Positions 9,374 through 17,972 of a stretch of 64,000 nt of DNA are shown piece after piece. The stretch covers positions 4,402,001 through 4,466,000 of the forward strand of contig NZ_CP075682.1 of the NCBI RefSeq assembly GCF_018603435.1, written 5' to 3'. The position numbers and the translations under genes are program-made. The stretch comes from Chryseobacterium sp. ZHDP1. GTDB taxonomy: Bacteria; Bacteroidota; Bacteroidia; Flavobacteriales; Weeksellaceae. Position 1 is the first letter of the stretch. Each line of letters begins with the position of its first letter. The notes under the pieces are model-generated. The model made no database searches. It saw only the letters and a list, made by a program, of their open reading frames with translations, and was not told the DNA's origin.

Positions 9374-10279
9374 ATGAAATCTTATCGGATAATTCCCGTA
9401 AATTTAAGCGACAGTTCTAAATTGGATTCCAGACTGGAGCACCGGAGGACTTTTAATCTTCCGAACTGTGAGCTCAACATATTTGAAACATTTCATAAAA
9501 GTGACAATGTAATACTTTCTTATAGTGGTGGATTGGTGGTTTCAAGTATGATGAGAGGTAAAAAAGTGATGTCTGTGGATGGTCAGGAGGCATTTGACTT
9601 TTTGCCCGGTCAAAGTGTGATCCTTCCTGACGGATTAACCATGAATGTAGGTTTTCCAGACGCAGATGAAAATCGTCCCGTGCAATGTATCACTCTGACA
9701 CTGGACTGGGATACTGTTCACAAAAATCTTGACTATCTAAATGAGAGATATTCAAATCATCAGGCACCTTTTGAATGGAAACTTGATTTTTCGCATCAGC
9801 ATTTCGAGAATAGCATGGAGCTGGTAACAAGTCTCAATAAACTTGTTAACCTTAGTATGGAGGAAGGTTTTGCAAAAGAGGCAATTGCGGATCTATCTCT
9901 TAAAGTGCTTCTATTGAGGCTTCTTCAGACCCAGAACCGTTTGTCAGTGAACAGCAATCAACCAATGTATGACAATCGAATTCAACCGGCGATCAATTAC
10001 GTGCATAAGCACCTTACGGAAAAAATAACTGTTGAAAAATTGGCAAGAGAATGCTGTTTGAGCCAATCATCTTTTTATCAATATTTTAAAAGTATACTGG
10101 GCATAACTCCTTTGGAATTTGTTCTGCGCACGCGCATAGACCATGCAAAAAAAATAATGGCTGACAGTTCCGTTACTGTGACTGAAGCCTGTTACGCATC
10201 AGGTTTTAATAATGTGAATCATTTCATTAAAATTTTTAAAAGGCTTGAGGGACTTTCTCCGGGCCAATATAGACACTGA
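9374..10279 (+). CDS. AraC-family regulator with AraC_N domain
   Basis: The 301 residues hold an N-terminal AraC_N-type sensor region (HRRTFNLPNCELNIFETF, then GQSVILPDGLTMNVGFPD). A clear C-terminal AraC HTH pair spans about residues 200-300 (VEKLARECCLSQSSFYQYFK and VTEACYASGFNNVNHFIKIF, ending LSPGQYRH). Regulators with this N-terminal domain often sit beside alcohol or aldehyde dehydrogenase genes. Here the convergent neighbour is formaldehyde dehydrogenase, and an iron alcohol dehydrogenase is 4 kb upstream, so an aldehyde-responsive role is a reasonable inference. Confidence 0.9.
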   Translation: MKSYRIIPVNLSDSSKLDSRLEHRRTFNLPNCELNIFETFHKSDNVILSYSGGLVVSSMMRGKKVMSVDGQEAFDFLPGQSVILPDGLTMNVGFPDADENRPVQCITLTLDWDTVHKNLDYLNERYSNHQAPFEWKLDFSHQHFENSMELVTSLNKLVNLSMEEGFAKEAIADLSLKVLLLRLLQTQNRLSVNSNQPMYDNRIQPAINYVHKHLTEKITVEKLARECCLSQSSFYQYFKSILGITPLEFVLRTRIDHAKKIMADSSVTVTEACYASGFNNVNHFIKIFKRLEGLSPGQYRH

Positions 10280-10335
10280 TTAAAGCAACGTGCGCGTTAA
10301 ATAGGTATGTAATTGGTTAAGCTGAGAAATTAAAA

Positions 10336-10368
10336 AAAGGTGGGACATTTATTCGATGTTCCACCTTT
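10336..10368. terminator. Bidirectional terminator between convergent genes
   Basis: A 13-bp stem (10336-10348 with 10356-10368, one G-U) encloses a 7-nt loop, with A-rich sequence before and T-rich sequence after. It serves both the AraC gene and the opposing formaldehyde dehydrogenase gene. Confidence 0.85.
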
Positions 10369-10394
10369 ACTTTTTATTTTCGCTCTACGTGAGT

Positions 10395-11594
10395 TTACGA
10401 GCGGTTTTTTATCATGCCATGTGGATCGATAATAAACTTTTTGCTTGAACCATCCGAAAAGTCTTTATAGGCTTGTGGTGCTTCGTCAAGACTGATAACC
10501 TGCGGGTTCATGATCGTTTTCATCGAGATACGGCCCCATAGAATGGCCTGCATAATTTGATAGTTGTAACGTCCAATTGGAGCCATTCCCGTTTGAATAT
10601 GCAATGACTTAAGCCAACCTTTTCCCCAGTCGACAGTCAGTTTTCCGTGTTTGGCGTTCTCATCACGTCCTCCTGGGTCAGAAGGAGTATAGATACCTGG
10701 AATCCCTATACCTCCGCTTGCGCGAACAACATCGAAAAGATCATTGATAACTGCGTTGGGATTTTCTTTTTTGTAGTCTTCATCACCATGTCCATGTGCC
10801 TCATAACCTACGGCATCCACACCGGCATCCACTTCCGGTACACCGAGAATCTGTTCGATCTGTTCTGCTACGCTGGCATCAAGGGTAAGATCAACAGTTT
10901 CCATTCCCGCCTGTTTGACAAGTTCCAACCGCTCCTTGTTCATATCTCCCACAATAACGCAGGAAGCTCCAAGAAGCTTTGCTGATTCTGCAGCACAGCG
11001 TCCCACTGGTCCAGCACCTGCAATATAAACAGTAGATCCTGTTGTAACACCAGCAGCATAAGCGCCATGATATCCTGTTGGGAGAATGTCAGATACTAAT
11101 GTGAGATCTAAAATCTTTTCCAGTGCTTGTTCTTTATCAGGAAACTTAAGGAGCTGAAAGTCAGCATAGGGGATAAGACAATATTCAGATTGGCCACCTA
11201 ACCAGCCTCCCAGGTCAAACCCATAAGCGCCAACAGGAGCATCCGGATTAACGGTCTCGCAGACGTCGGTATTTCCATTTTTACAGTTTCTGCACCGACC
11301 GCAGGAAACGTTGAAAGGCACTGAAACGATGTCACCTACCTTTATGAATTCTACGTCTTTTCCAATTTCAACTACTTCGCCTGTGATTTCATGACCCAAT
11401 ACGTGTCCCACAGGTACTGAGAAACGTCCCCTAAAAATGTGCTGGTCACTGCCACAAATATTTGTGGAGACCACTTTAATAATTACCGCATGATGAATGT
11501 CCTTTCCCTTGGGGTTCTGGAATGTGGGATAGGCAATTTCATTTACTTCTAAGTTCCATGGGCCTTTGTAGACCACTCCTCTGTTACTAGCCAT
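10395..11594 (-). CDS. fdhA: Glutathione-independent formaldehyde dehydrogenase
   Basis: This is a zinc-containing medium-chain dehydrogenase of 399 residues, close to the roughly 398 residues of the Pseudomonas putida type, which oxidises formaldehyde with NAD without added glutathione. Visible features are NICGSDQHIFRGRF with the catalytic zinc Cys and GHEITGEV with the zinc-site His/Glu. The structural-zinc four-Cys loop follows (CGRCRNCKNGNTDVC), then the Rossmann motif GAGPVGRCAAESAKLLGA. It is transcribed alone and converges on the AraC gene, from which it may be regulated. Confidence 0.93.
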   Translation of the reverse strand: MASNRGVVYKGPWNLEVNEIAYPTFQNPKGKDIHHAVIIKVVSTNICGSDQHIFRGRFSVPVGHVLGHEITGEVVEIGKDVEFIKVGDIVSVPFNVSCGRCRNCKNGNTDVCETVNPDAPVGAYGFDLGGWLGGQSEYCLIPYADFQLLKFPDKEQALEKILDLTLVSDILPTGYHGAYAAGVTTGSTVYIAGAGPVGRCAAESAKLLGASCVIVGDMNKERLELVKQAGMETVDLTLDASVAEQIEQILGVPEVDAGVDAVGYEAHGHGDEDYKKENPNAVINDLFDVVRASGGIGIPGIYTPSDPGGRDENAKHGKLTVDWGKGWLKSLHIQTGMAPIGRYNYQIMQAILWGRISMKTIMNPQVISLDEAPQAYKDFSDGSSKKFIIDPHGMIKNRS

Positions 11595-12158
11595 AATGTT
11601 TTATTTTGATGGTTTATAAATGTTTGTATTCCCTCATTCTGTGAGGATTATATATTAAAATTAAGCAATATTTGGTCTGGTAAAACATCTTGAACTCAGT
11701 AACGGAGAATGCTTATTCTAATATCAAGGATCGTTCTATTGTGCTGTGATCCAATTATGATGAGAATAGTAGAAACGTTGCTTTTTAAAGCACTTATAAT
11801 TTATGGAACGAGACCCATTTTTTGTAAGATTTTAGTATAGCATTTATCCAGTAATGTTTGGGAATAATGACTTACCAGAATTTTATTTTTGGGATAAACC
11901 AAATGTGTAATGAATACTAAACGCGAATAAGTAAGATATGAATCAGTAAAAGAAATTACTGGAATCATTTTCAAAAAAATGCATAACCGCCAGCTTCTAA
12001 AGCCTGACGGTTTTTTTGTTTCCCGGTACTCACATTAGGAAAACAACGGCAAACTTAGTACGTCTGATACCACCCGCCCCCAAATCCGATCCTATCTGCG
12101 ACACCTTTGTTTCCAAGCCCGTAAAGGCGGGTATTACAAATTTAAAATGTAATGAAAC
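11595..12158. other. Gene-free junction between chromosome and tra module
   Basis: This stretch of about 560 bp separates the divergent fdhA and traE genes. It must contain both promoters, but no convincing TAnnTTTG pair was fixed. It holds an imperfect terminator-like hairpin at 11985-12012 and a short CCCG/CGGG hairpin shortly before traE. No integrase, tRNA or traA-D remnant was recognised, although one end of the conjugative element should lie here or upstream genes have been lost. Confidence 0.5.
11985..12012 (+). terminator. Imperfect terminator-like hairpin
   Basis: The arms at 11985-11994 and 12002-12012 pair with one mismatch and one bulge, and a seven-T run follows. There is no gene immediately upstream on the plus strand, so it may end an unannotated or lost transcript. 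Confidence 0.55.
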
Positions 12159-12467
12159 ATGAAAAAATCAAGACAAAAAATTCTGCTGGCGTTGCTGTTT
12201 ATTTCGCTTATCAGCAATGGGGCTTTTGGGCAAGGAAATGGCGCTGCAGGTATTCAGGAGGCAACGCAGATGGTTACAAGCTATTTTGATCCAGCAACAA
12301 AGCTGATTTATGCTATCGGTGCTGTGGTCGGACTGATCGGCGGCGTGAAAGTGTACAACAAATTCAGTTCGGGTGATCCTGACACTTCAAAGACAGCGGC
12401 GAGCTGGTTCGGTGCCTGTATATTCCTTATCGTAGCAGCGACCATCTTAAGATCATTTTTCCTTTAG
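12159..12467 (+). CDS. traE: Conjugative transposon protein TraE (DUF4134)
   Basis: This small 102-residue membrane protein has an N-terminal signal sequence ending near FGQG and two hydrophobic segments (LIYAIGAVVGLIGGVKVYNKF, ASWFGACIFLIVAATILRSF). It matches the DUF4134/TraE family, a VirB2-like pilin candidate of Bacteroidetes type IV secretion. It opens the tra operon here, whereas complete elements usually have traA-D ahead of it. Confidence 0.9.
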   Translation: MKKSRQKILLALLFISLISNGAFGQGNGAAGIQEATQMVTSYFDPATKLIYAIGAVVGLIGGVKVYNKFSSGDPDTSKTAASWFGACIFLIVAATILRSFFL

Positions 12468-12493
12468 GCTAACCCTCTTAAATTTTTTCAATT

Positions 12494-13333
12494 ATGGCAA
12501 ATAATAAGATGGTCACGCCATTGACCTATTATGGCGGAAAGCAACAGCTGGCCAAGATCATTATTCCGCTTATTCCACCCCATTATACCTACGTAGAGCC
12601 GTTTGTGGGAGGAGGCGCAATTTTTTGGTCGAAACCGAGATCTGAGGTTGAGGTGATCAACGATTACAACCGTGAGCTGATCAACTTCTATGAGATGGTG
12701 AAAAATCAGTTTGTTGAACTGGAAAAAATGATAAGGATCACACTACACAGCAGATCGCTCCATAGTGATGCGCTTGTGATCTATAATAATCCCCATCTCT
12801 TTGACAGATTACAACGGGCCTGGACAGTCTGGGTTTTATGTAACCAGTCTTTCAGCGCAAAGATCGGCGATTCATGGGGTTACGATGTACGGGATCAGAC
12901 TTCTTCCAAAAGATTGAGCAATAAGCGTGCGTCATTCTGTGAAGATTATGCAATACGCCTTCAAAATGTTCAGATTGAAAATACGGATGCAATTAGGATC
13001 ATCAATTCACGCGATCACGAAAAGGCTTTTCACTACTGTGATCCGCCTTATTTTAACAGTGACTGCGGTCATTACGATGGGTATAGCAAACATGATTTTG
13101 AATCTCTGCTATTGTGTCTATCCCATGCGAAAGGAAAGTTTCTTTTGAGCAGTTACCCGAGTGATATCCTTAACAAATTCAGCCGCGATCTTGACTGGCA
13201 CACTGTCAAAATGCAGAAAGAGGTGCTGGTCGATAAACATTCGGGAAAAGTACCCAAGAAAAAGATCGAAGTGCTGACCGCCAACTATGACCTGGATATC
13301 GTGCAGGGAACGCTAAACTTTAAATCATACTGA
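12494..13333 (+). CDS. dam: DNA adenine methylase (D12 class)
   Basis: This 279-residue N6-adenine methyltransferase shows the Dam/D12-class layout. YYGGKQQLAKIIIPLIPPH at the N-terminus is followed by the SAM-binding motif YVEPFVGGGAIFW, and the catalytic DPPY motif appears as HYCDPPYFNSD near residue 182. It sits between traE and traF with short spacing (26 bp before it, 1 bp after it), so it is part of the tra transcript. It may modify the element's DNA against restriction in recipients. Target sequence cannot be read. Confidence 0.9.
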   Translation: MANNKMVTPLTYYGGKQQLAKIIIPLIPPHYTYVEPFVGGGAIFWSKPRSEVEVINDYNRELINFYEMVKNQFVELEKMIRITLHSRSLHSDALVIYNNPHLFDRLQRAWTVWVLCNQSFSAKIGDSWGYDVRDQTSSKRLSNKRASFCEDYAIRLQNVQIENTDAIRIINSRDHEKAFHYCDPPYFNSDCGHYDGYSKHDFESLLLCLSHAKGKFLLSSYPSDILNKFSRDLDWHTVKMQKEVLVDKHSGKVPKKKIEVLTANYDLDIVQGTLNFKSY

Positions 13334-13334
13334 A

Positions 13335-13703
13335 ATGAGAACCTGGAATATCAATAAGGGTATCGGCTGTACAGTTGAATTTAAAGGGTTGAAAGCGCAG
13401 TATCTTTTCGGATTTGCCGGAGGATTGTTATTGGTCCTGATCCTGGTTATGGTGCTGTACATGGCTGACGTAAATATGTATATCTGCCTTTCGGTCGGCT
13501 GTATTTCTGCATCGCTGATTGTTTGGAAAACTTTCAGTCTGAACAACAAGTACGGTGAACATGGGCTGATGAAGCTAGGTGCGAAAAGAAAGCATCCACA
13601 ATTTATCATCACCCGTAAACCTGTCCAATCTTACCTTAAATACCCAGTTGCAAAAGGTGAGAAAATCCAAAATTTTAACACTAAATCTTATAGGCTATCA
13701 TGA
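13335..13703 (+). CDS. traF: Conjugative transposon protein TraF (DUF4133)
   Basis: This 122-residue inner-membrane protein carries the NKGIGCTVEFKGLKAQYLFG block typical of TraF/DUF4133, followed by two hydrophobic segments (FAGGLLLVLILVMVLYMA and ICLSVGCISASLIVW). It resembles VirB3 in size and position. Its start follows the methylase stop by 1 bp and its stop overlaps the traG start by 4 bp (ATGA), so the three are translationally coupled. Confidence 0.88.
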   Translation: MRTWNINKGIGCTVEFKGLKAQYLFGFAGGLLLVLILVMVLYMADVNMYICLSVGCISASLIVWKTFSLNNKYGEHGLMKLGAKRKHPQFIITRKPVQSYLKYPVAKGEKIQNFNTKSYRLS

Positions 13704-15067
13704 GAAATATCTCTAAAACAACTACGTTAGAAAGCCGTTTTCCTCTCCTGGCAATTGAGAACGATTGTATTATATCGAAAGAAGGAGACCTTACCGTGTG
13801 TTTCCGTGTAAGGCTACCGGAAATTTTTACGGTGGGCACGGATGTGTATGAATCCATTCATTCCTCATGGAGTAAAGCGATCAAGACTTTGCCTGATTAT
13901 AGTATCCTGCACAAACAGGACTGGTATTTAAAGGAGAACTATCAGCCAGATCTTGAAAAAAGTGAACATAGTTTTTTGTCGCATTCTTTCCAGCTGCATT
14001 TTAATGAGCGACCGTTTCTGAATCACTACTGTTATATTTTCCTGACGAAAACAACAAAGGCACGGATGCAGTCCCAGAGCAATTTTAGCAGCTTGTGCAA
14101 GGGCAATCTTGTTCCAAAAGAAATAAGGGATAAAGAAGGAATGCGGCGTTTCCTGGAATCGGTAAGCCAGTTCCAGCGTATCATCAATGACAGTGGTCAT
14201 ATAACAATGGATCAGCTGAGTGAAGCTGAAATATTGGGGAGCGAAGGGAAAACCGGAATCCTTGAACAGTATTTTACACTGTCACGTGATGCCAACCCCG
14301 TTCTGCAGGATATGGCTCTGGGAGCAGAGGAACTTAGGATCGGAAGTAAGAGGATGGTACTTCATAGCTTATCCAGTACAGACGATCTTCCGGGAGCTGT
14401 TTCTGACTGCAATCGCTATGATAGGCTTTCCACAGATCGCAGTGACTGCATGTTGTCTTTTGCCAGTCCTGTGGGACTGATGCTCAGTTGCGACCATATC
14501 TATAACCAGTACCTGTTCATCGATAATAGTTCTGAAAACCTTAAGAAATTTGAGAAGTCCGCCAGAAATATGCACTCATTGGCACGTTATAGCCGGGCGA
14601 ACCAGATCAATAAAGAATGGATAGAGCGTTATCTGAATGAAGCACACTCCCACGGTTCACCATCGATCAGGGCCCATTATAATGTATTTGCGTGGAGTGA
14701 AGACCGAAATGATCTGCGTAACCTGAAAAATGATGTCGGGAGTGCACTTGCTCTTATGGAATGTAAACCCCGTCATAACACAGTAGATGCCGCCACTCTA
14801 TATTGGGCGGGAATTCCGGGCAATGCCGGTGATTTTCCAGCCGAAGAATCCTTTTACACTTTCATCGAACCGGCACTGTGTTTTTTTACGCAGGAGACCA
14901 ACTATCAGGATTCACTTTCTCCTTTTGGGATCAAGCTTGCGGACAGACTGACTGGCAAACCTGTGCATTTGGATATCAGTGACCTTCCCATGAAAAAGGG
15001 GATTATCACGAATAGAAACCGTTTCATTTTAGGGCCATCTGGGGGTTGGCGGGCTATTCTTAATTGA
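13700..15067 (+). CDS. traG: TraG conjugation ATPase, N-terminal part (interrupted)
   Basis: TraG is the VirB4-like ATPase that powers the transfer machine. This frame codes the DUF3875-type N-terminal half (TTTLESRFPLLAIENDCIIS) up to RFILGPSG, the beginning of the Walker A motif. It then runs through a hairpin insert (GWRAILN) to a TGA at 15065-15067. The second half continues in another frame from 15093. Skipping 52 nt rejoins 447 and 393 codons to an 840-residue protein with GPSGSGKS, a normal TraG length. No other stop or frameshift is visible. Either this is a recently broken gene or the insert is bypassed. Confidence 0.88.
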   Translation: MRNISKTTTLESRFPLLAIENDCIISKEGDLTVCFRVRLPEIFTVGTDVYESIHSSWSKAIKTLPDYSILHKQDWYLKENYQPDLEKSEHSFLSHSFQLHFNERPFLNHYCYIFLTKTTKARMQSQSNFSSLCKGNLVPKEIRDKEGMRRFLESVSQFQRIINDSGHITMDQLSEAEILGSEGKTGILEQYFTLSRDANPVLQDMALGAEELRIGSKRMVLHSLSSTDDLPGAVSDCNRYDRLSTDRSDCMLSFASPVGLMLSCDHIYNQYLFIDNSSENLKKFEKSARNMHSLARYSRANQINKEWIERYLNEAHSHGSPSIRAHYNVFAWSEDRNDLRNLKNDVGSALALMECKPRHNTVDAATLYWAGIPGNAGDFPAEESFYTFIEPALCFFTQETNYQDSLSPFGIKLADRLTGKPVHLDISDLPMKKGIITNRNRFILGPSGGWRAILN

Positions 15068-15092
15068 GTAGCCCGCCAACCCACCCAAAAAT
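15041..15092 (+). repeat. 52-nt hairpin insert inside the traG Walker A codons
   Basis: The arms 15043-15056 and 15069-15082 form a perfect 14-bp GC-rich stem (GGGTTGGCGGGCTA and its complement), extendable to 17 bp with a 6-nt loop. An in-frame TGA lies at 15065. The segment is 52 nt (1 mod 3), exactly accounting for the frame change in traG. A Gly codon GGG stands at 15041 and a Gly codon GGA at 15093. Exact ends are ambiguous by a few bases. No clear target-site duplication is seen. Confidence 0.85.
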
Positions 15093-16274
15093 GGAAGTGG
15101 AAAATCATTCTTCACCAATCATATGGTGAGACAGTATTATGAGCAGGGAACTCATGTACTATTAGTCGATACAGGTAATTCTTATCAGGGTCTTTGCGAA
15201 CTGATCAAAGGTAAGACTAAGGGAAAAGACGGGATTTATTTCACCTATACCGAGGAAAACCCGATCTCATTCAATCCTTTTTTTACCGAAGATAATGTCT
15301 TCGATATCGAGAAAAGAGAAAGTATCAAGACCTTGATCCTCACATTATGGAAAAGGGACGACGAAGCTCCCAAACGTAGTGAGGAAGTGGCACTGTCCAA
15401 TGCAGTCGCAGGATATATCGAAAGAATTAAGAATAGTTCTGAAAGACCTTGTTTCAATGCTTTCTACGAATATATCAAGGGGGACTACAAAAAGATTCTG
15501 CAGGACAAAGAAGTTCGGGAGAAAGATTTTGATCTGGCGAACTTTTTAAATGTGCTGGAACCCTATTACAAAGGTGGTGAATACGATTACTTGCTAAACT
15601 CAGAAAAAGAGCTCGATTTGCTTAATAAGAGATTTATTGTCTTTGAAATTGATGCAATCAAAGATCACAAAATACTGTTTCCTGTGGTTACGATCATCAT
15701 TATGGAGGTCTTTATCAATAAGATGCGTCGGTTAAAAGGTATCCGTAAGATGATACTCATAGAGGAGGCTTGGAAGGCAATTGCTAAAGAGGGGATGGCA
15801 GAATATTTAAAATATTTGTTTAAAACCGTCAGAAAATTTTTCGGTGAGGCGATTGTGGTCACGCAGGAAGTAGACGACATCATACAATCTCCCATAGTCA
15901 AAGAAACAATCATCAACAACAGTGACTGCAAGATCCTGCTCGACCAGCGGAAATACGCCAATAAATTTGACGAGATCCAGAATATGCTCGGGCTTACAGA
16001 ACGGGAAAAATCGCAGATACTTTCGATCAATCAGGACAATGATCCGAACCGCAAATATAAGGAAGTATGGATAGGACTTGGAGGAACGCATTCAGCGGTC
16101 TACGCGACAGAAGTGAGCGAGCAGGAGTATCTGGCATACACCACGGAGGAATCGGAGAAAATGGAAGTGATGGATCTAGCGCATGAAATGGGCGGGGATG
16201 TTGAAGCCGCCATAAAAAAAATCTCACTGAAAAAGATCAAAGGGTTAACGCCCGGCGATCATCCCAATAATTAA
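15093..16274 (+). CDS. traG: TraG conjugation ATPase, C-terminal part
   Basis: From 15093 the frame reads GSGKSFFTNHMVRQYYEQG, the rest of the Walker A loop, so biological continuity with the upstream half is evident. The first ATG in frame is 15123, but it lacks a purine-rich ribosome site and would omit the P-loop Lys/Ser. Further landmarks are the Walker B-like KMILIEEAWKAIAKEG and VVTQEVDDIIQSPIVKETI. The part ends EAAIKKISLKKIKGLTPGD. Expressed alone from 15123 (383 residues) it would not be an ATPase. Confidence 0.88.
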   Translation, partial: GSGKSFFTNHMVRQYYEQGTHVLLVDTGNSYQGLCELIKGKTKGKDGIYFTYTEENPISFNPFFTEDNVFDIEKRESIKTLILTLWKRDDEAPKRSEEVALSNAVAGYIERIKNSSERPCFNAFYEYIKGDYKKILQDKEVREKDFDLANFLNVLEPYYKGGEYDYLLNSEKELDLLNKRFIVFEIDAIKDHKILFPVVTIIIMEVFINKMRRLKGIRKMILIEEAWKAIAKEGMAEYLKYLFKTVRKFFGEAIVVTQEVDDIIQSPIVKETIINNSDCKILLDQRKYANKFDEIQNMLGLTEREKSQILSINQDNDPNRKYKEVWIGLGGTHSAVYATEVSEQEYLAYTTEESEKMEVMDLAHEMGGDVEAAIKKISLKKIKGLTPGDHPNN

Positions 16275-16296
16275 ACAATCTTAAAAATTTAGAAAA

Positions 16297-16929
16297 ATGA
16301 AAAATTTATTAATGACCGTGTTTATGGTAATGGCAATTACCATAACACAAAAAGTAAAAGCACAATGGGTCGTAACTGATCCGGGCAATCTGATCTCAGG
16401 TGTTCTGAACAGCGCCAATGAGATTGTACAAACCTCAAATACTGTAAGTAATGTGGTGAAGAATTTTAACGAAGTCAAAAAAGTCTATGAACAAGGCAAA
16501 GAGTATTATGACAAATTGAAGGCCGTCAACAACCTGGTGAAAGATGCGAGAAAAGTGCAACAGACCGTCCTTTTGGTCGGGGATGTCAGTAATCTTTATG
16601 TCAATAATTTTTCCCGTATGCTGAACGACAAAAACTTCTCTGCAGCGGAACTTGTAGCAATTGGAAATGGGTATTCATCGCTGCTGAATGAGAGTACAGA
16701 ACTGCTCAAGGAACTGAAGCAGATCGTAAGTTCCAGCAGCCTTTCACTGAATGATAAGGAGCGTATGGAGATTATAGACCGTGTCTACAAGGAGGTAAAG
16801 GAGTACCATAGCCTGGTAAGATATTTTACGAACAAAAATATCTCTGTCAGTATCCTGCGTGCTAAAAAGCAGAATGACACCAAGCGTGTCATGGACTTAT
16901 ATGGTACAGCTAATCAAAAATATTGGTAA
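16297..16929 (+). CDS. traI: Conjugative transposon protein TraI (DUF4141)
   Basis: This exported 210-residue protein has a signal peptide ending near VKAQ (residues 1-24), followed by WVVTDPGNLISGVLNSANEI and long amphipathic helices. The layout matches DUF4141/TraI, a VirB5-like component of Bacteroidetes conjugation systems (not the relaxase named TraI in F plasmids). It begins 22 bp after traG and 15 bp before traJ. Confidence 0.85.
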   Translation: MKNLLMTVFMVMAITITQKVKAQWVVTDPGNLISGVLNSANEIVQTSNTVSNVVKNFNEVKKVYEQGKEYYDKLKAVNNLVKDARKVQQTVLLVGDVSNLYVNNFSRMLNDKNFSAAELVAIGNGYSSLLNESTELLKELKQIVSSSSLSLNDKERMEIIDRVYKEVKEYHSLVRYFTNKNISVSILRAKKQNDTKRVMDLYGTANQKYW

Positions 16930-16944
16930 TAAATTCTTACGGTT

Positions 16945-17970
16945 ATGGAATTTAATAATTTACATGAGATCCTTCGGGGTCTCTATGATGAAATGATCCC
17001 GATGTCGGAAACGATGGCAGTTGTCGCAAAAGGAGTTGCGGGTCTGGGAGCTCTGTTTTATGTGGCGTTAAAGGTCTGGCAGGCACTGAGCCGGGCGGAA
17101 GCTATTGACGTTTTTCCCTTACTGAGACCTTTTGCAATAGGCATCTGCATCATGTTTTTCCCGACGATAGTATTGGGGACAATTAACGGTGTACTTAGCC
17201 CAATTGTTAAGGGTACACACTCTATGCTGGAAGGACAGGTTCTGGATCTAAACACTTTGCAACAGCAAAAAGATGTACTGGAAAAGGAAGCGATGTTGCG
17301 GAATCCCGCAACGGCCTATCTGGTCTCGGACGAGGAATTCGACAAAAAGCTTGATGATCTGGGTTGGTCTTTTGAAGACATTGCAACGATGATGAATATG
17401 TACAGGGATCAGGCGGTTTATAATATAAAGCAGGAAATCAAGCAGCAGTTGCGCGAATTACTGGAACTTTTATTTCAGGCGGCGGCACTTGTAGTGGATA
17501 CGATCCGTACATTTTTTTTAATTGTTCTTTCGATACTCGGACCCATTGCTTTTGCTATTTCTGTGTGGGATGGTTTTCAGAGTACGCTCAACCAATGGCT
17601 TACACGGTACATAAGTGTATATCTGTGGCTTCCGGTTGCTGATCTTTTCAGCGCAATGCTGGCGAAAATAAATGCCATGAGCGTCCAGCGGGATATAGAG
17701 CTCTTAAGTGATCCCTCATTTGTGCCCGATCCTGAAAATAGCGTTTATCTGATTTTTATGATCATAGGAATTGTTGGATACTTTACCATTCCAACTGTTA
17801 CCAGCTGGATCATTCAGGCTGGCGGTGCAGGAAACTTTACCCGCAATGTCAGTCAGGCTGCGATGCGTACAGGAAATGTTGGCGCTGCCGCTGCCGGAGC
17901 TGCAGTGGGGAATATCGGGGGTGAACTGTTGGATAATAAGAGCAATGGACAGGGACAAAAAAGCAATTGA
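16945..17970 (+). CDS. traJ: Conjugative transposon protein TraJ
   Basis: This 341-residue polytopic membrane protein is of VirB6 type. Hydrophobic helices lie around residues 24-45, 55-75 and 170-225, with others near 275-295. It also has the SYLWLPVADLFSAMLAK-like block (ISVYLWLPVADLFSA) characteristic of TraJ. The C-terminus is small-residue rich (NVGAAAAGAAVGNIGGE). Family and position in the operon agree. It would form the inner-membrane channel together with TraE, F and M. Confidence 0.88.
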   Translation: MEFNNLHEILRGLYDEMIPMSETMAVVAKGVAGLGALFYVALKVWQALSRAEAIDVFPLLRPFAIGICIMFFPTIVLGTINGVLSPIVKGTHSMLEGQVLDLNTLQQQKDVLEKEAMLRNPATAYLVSDEEFDKKLDDLGWSFEDIATMMNMYRDQAVYNIKQEIKQQLRELLELLFQAAALVVDTIRTFFLIVLSILGPIAFAISVWDGFQSTLNQWLTRYISVYLWLPVADLFSAMLAKINAMSVQRDIELLSDPSFVPDPENSVYLIFMIIGIVGYFTIPTVTSWIIQAGGAGNFTRNVSQAAMRTGNVGAAAAGAAVGNIGGELLDNKSNGQGQKSN

Positions 17971-17972
17971 TT

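Noticed and set aside
15123..16274. Independent gene for a 383-residue TraG-like protein starting at ATG 15123
   Set aside because: No ribosome site precedes this ATG, and the in-frame sequence upstream (15093-15122) continues the Walker A loop. It is the second half of traG, not a gene of its own.
17967..17972. TTG start for traK
   Set aside because: It overlaps the traJ stop, and the ATG two codons later at 17973 gives the usual TraK N-terminus.
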